A stretch of DNA of 14,495 nucleotides from NCBI GenBank assembly GCA_028691905.1, contig JAQUYJ010000013.1, forward strand, positions 1-14,495, given 5' to 3'. Below are positions 13,943 through 14,495 of this stretch, one piece after another. The position numbers were made by a program, and so were the translations under genes. The first letter of the stretch is position 1. The number at the start of each line of letters is the position of its first letter. The notes under the pieces were generated by a model. It did no database searches. It was not told the origin of the DNA and saw nothing but the letters and a program-made list of their open reading frames with translations. Source of the stretch: Bacilli bacterium. Lineage in GTDB: Bacteria > Bacillota_I > Bacilli_A > ML615J-28 > CAG-698.

Positions 13943-13961
13943 AGAACCAGAGGAAAAAAAT

Positions 13962-14495
13962 ATGTTTAAAATTCTAATCAAATTATTTATAAAAGATTAC
14001 CAGAATACAGATAACCCCCTGGTTCGTAACAAATATGGCATATTAAGTGGCGTCGTAGGGATAACCAGTAATTTTTTGTTGGCTATAACAAAAATGATTA
14101 CAGGATTTCTGATTGGAAGTATCGCTATTGTTGCTGACGGAATCAACAATTTAATGGATGGCGCATCTTCCATCATTACCGTTATCGCTTTTCGTTTGTC
14201 CATCCTGCCACCAGACCGTGAACACCCTTATGGTCATCAACGAATTGAATATATTGGAGGGCTAATCGTTTCCATTTTAATTACCGTAGTAGGGGGAATT
14301 TTAGCCCAAACTTCGCTTGATAAAATACTTCATCCCCAACCGATCAATATTGAAAAATTCAGTATCATTGTAATTATTTTAAGTGCCTCCATCCTGTTGA
14401 AATTATGGCAAAGTTTATTTTATCGAAAAGCCGGGAAGAAAATTAAGTCGATTGCTTTGATTGCCACTTCCCAAGACAGTTTAAATGATTGTTTG
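13962..14495 (+). CDS. Cation diffusion facilitator (CDF) transporter, likely manganese type (partial, 5' end)
   Basis: The open frame runs 178 codons to the window edge. The membrane region of a CDF exporter is clear: TM1 near SGVVGITSNFLLAITKMITG, TM2 with IAIVADGINNLMDGASS, and a short loop with the conserved REHPYGHQRIEYIGG (86-100). Further segments lead to TM5 with IALIATSQDSLNDCL. The transport-site residues read N62 and D66 in TM2 and D172 and D176 in TM5. Zinc CDFs usually have His in one of these places. The N/D-D/D pattern is that of manganese exporters such as MntE and MneP/MneS, so Mn(II) efflux is the best guess. The cytoplasmic C-terminal domain lies outside the window. AGAGGA at 13949-13954 supports the ATG. 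Confidence 0.93.
   Translation, partial: MFKILIKLFIKDYQNTDNPLVRNKYGILSGVVGITSNFLLAITKMITGFLIGSIAIVADGINNLMDGASSIITVIAFRLSILPPDREHPYGHQRIEYIGGLIVSILITVVGGILAQTSLDKILHPQPINIEKFSIIVIILSASILLKLWQSLFYRKAGKKIKSIALIATSQDSLNDCL

Noticed and set aside
13894..13961. yybP-ykoY manganese riboswitch before the CDF gene
   Set aside because: The gap between terminator and start is only 68 nt and contains a promoter, which is far too short for the riboswitch.
1..14495. CRISPR array, tRNA, insertion sequence or prophage
   Set aside because: No regularly spaced repeats, tRNA-like folds, transposase or integrase motifs, or target-site duplications were seen on either strand.

Overview
The window reads as chromosomal DNA of an AT-rich (low-GC) Gram-positive bacterium of the Bacillota, possibly an Erysipelotrichia-type lineage. 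The lineage guess is an inference from gene style and was not tested by any search. TAA, TAG and TGA all serve as stops, so this is the ordinary bacterial code and not a TGA=Trp mycoplasma. Every convincing gene lies on the + strand. The genes are tightly packed, carry strong AGGAGG-like ribosome binding sites, and several overlap by 4-14 nt. No rRNA, tRNA, CRISPR array, insertion sequence or integrase was seen, and no stretch longer than about 110 nt lacks a gene.

Layout. (a) 1-683: the 3' end of an HtrA-like serine protease that stops without a PDZ domain, then the large-conductance mechanosensitive channel mscL and a terminator that is a perfect 28-bp palindrome. (b) 722-4129: a promoter and a three-gene run of ychF, cinA and an orphan EIIC-like membrane protein. 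(c) 4138-6453: tex with its own promoter and terminator. (d) 6474-8131: a degenerate nucleotidyltransferase-fold protein whose stop overlaps the start of a diacylglycerol-kinase-family lipid kinase. (e) 8133-8475: acpP as a single-gene unit with a hairpin-forming leader. (f) 8484-12599: a consensus promoter with a perfect inverted repeat at the transcription start, driving two ABC half-transporters and a MarR regulator. This looks like a self-regulated heterodimeric exporter operon. (g) 12600-13893: a consensus promoter with A-tracts upstream and direct repeats around it, driving a YhbD-like (DUF4004) HTH protein and a bactofilin-family protein. (h) 13914-14495: promoter and first 178 codons of a CDF metal exporter with a manganese-type motif.

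How the parts work together. The best-supported regulatory circuit is MarR plus operator plus ABC exporter pair. The two ATPases have complementary defects, one with altered Walker B and switch residues and the other with an altered signature, as expected for an obligate heterodimer with one degenerate ATP site. The most unusual pairings are the pseudo-nucleotidyltransferase fused by translation coupling to a lipid kinase, and the HTH-bactofilin cassette with its direct-repeat promoter. Much of the rest is housekeeping (YchF, CinA, Tex, ACP) or stress and envelope functions (protease, MscL). I see no clearly new defence or mobile system here.
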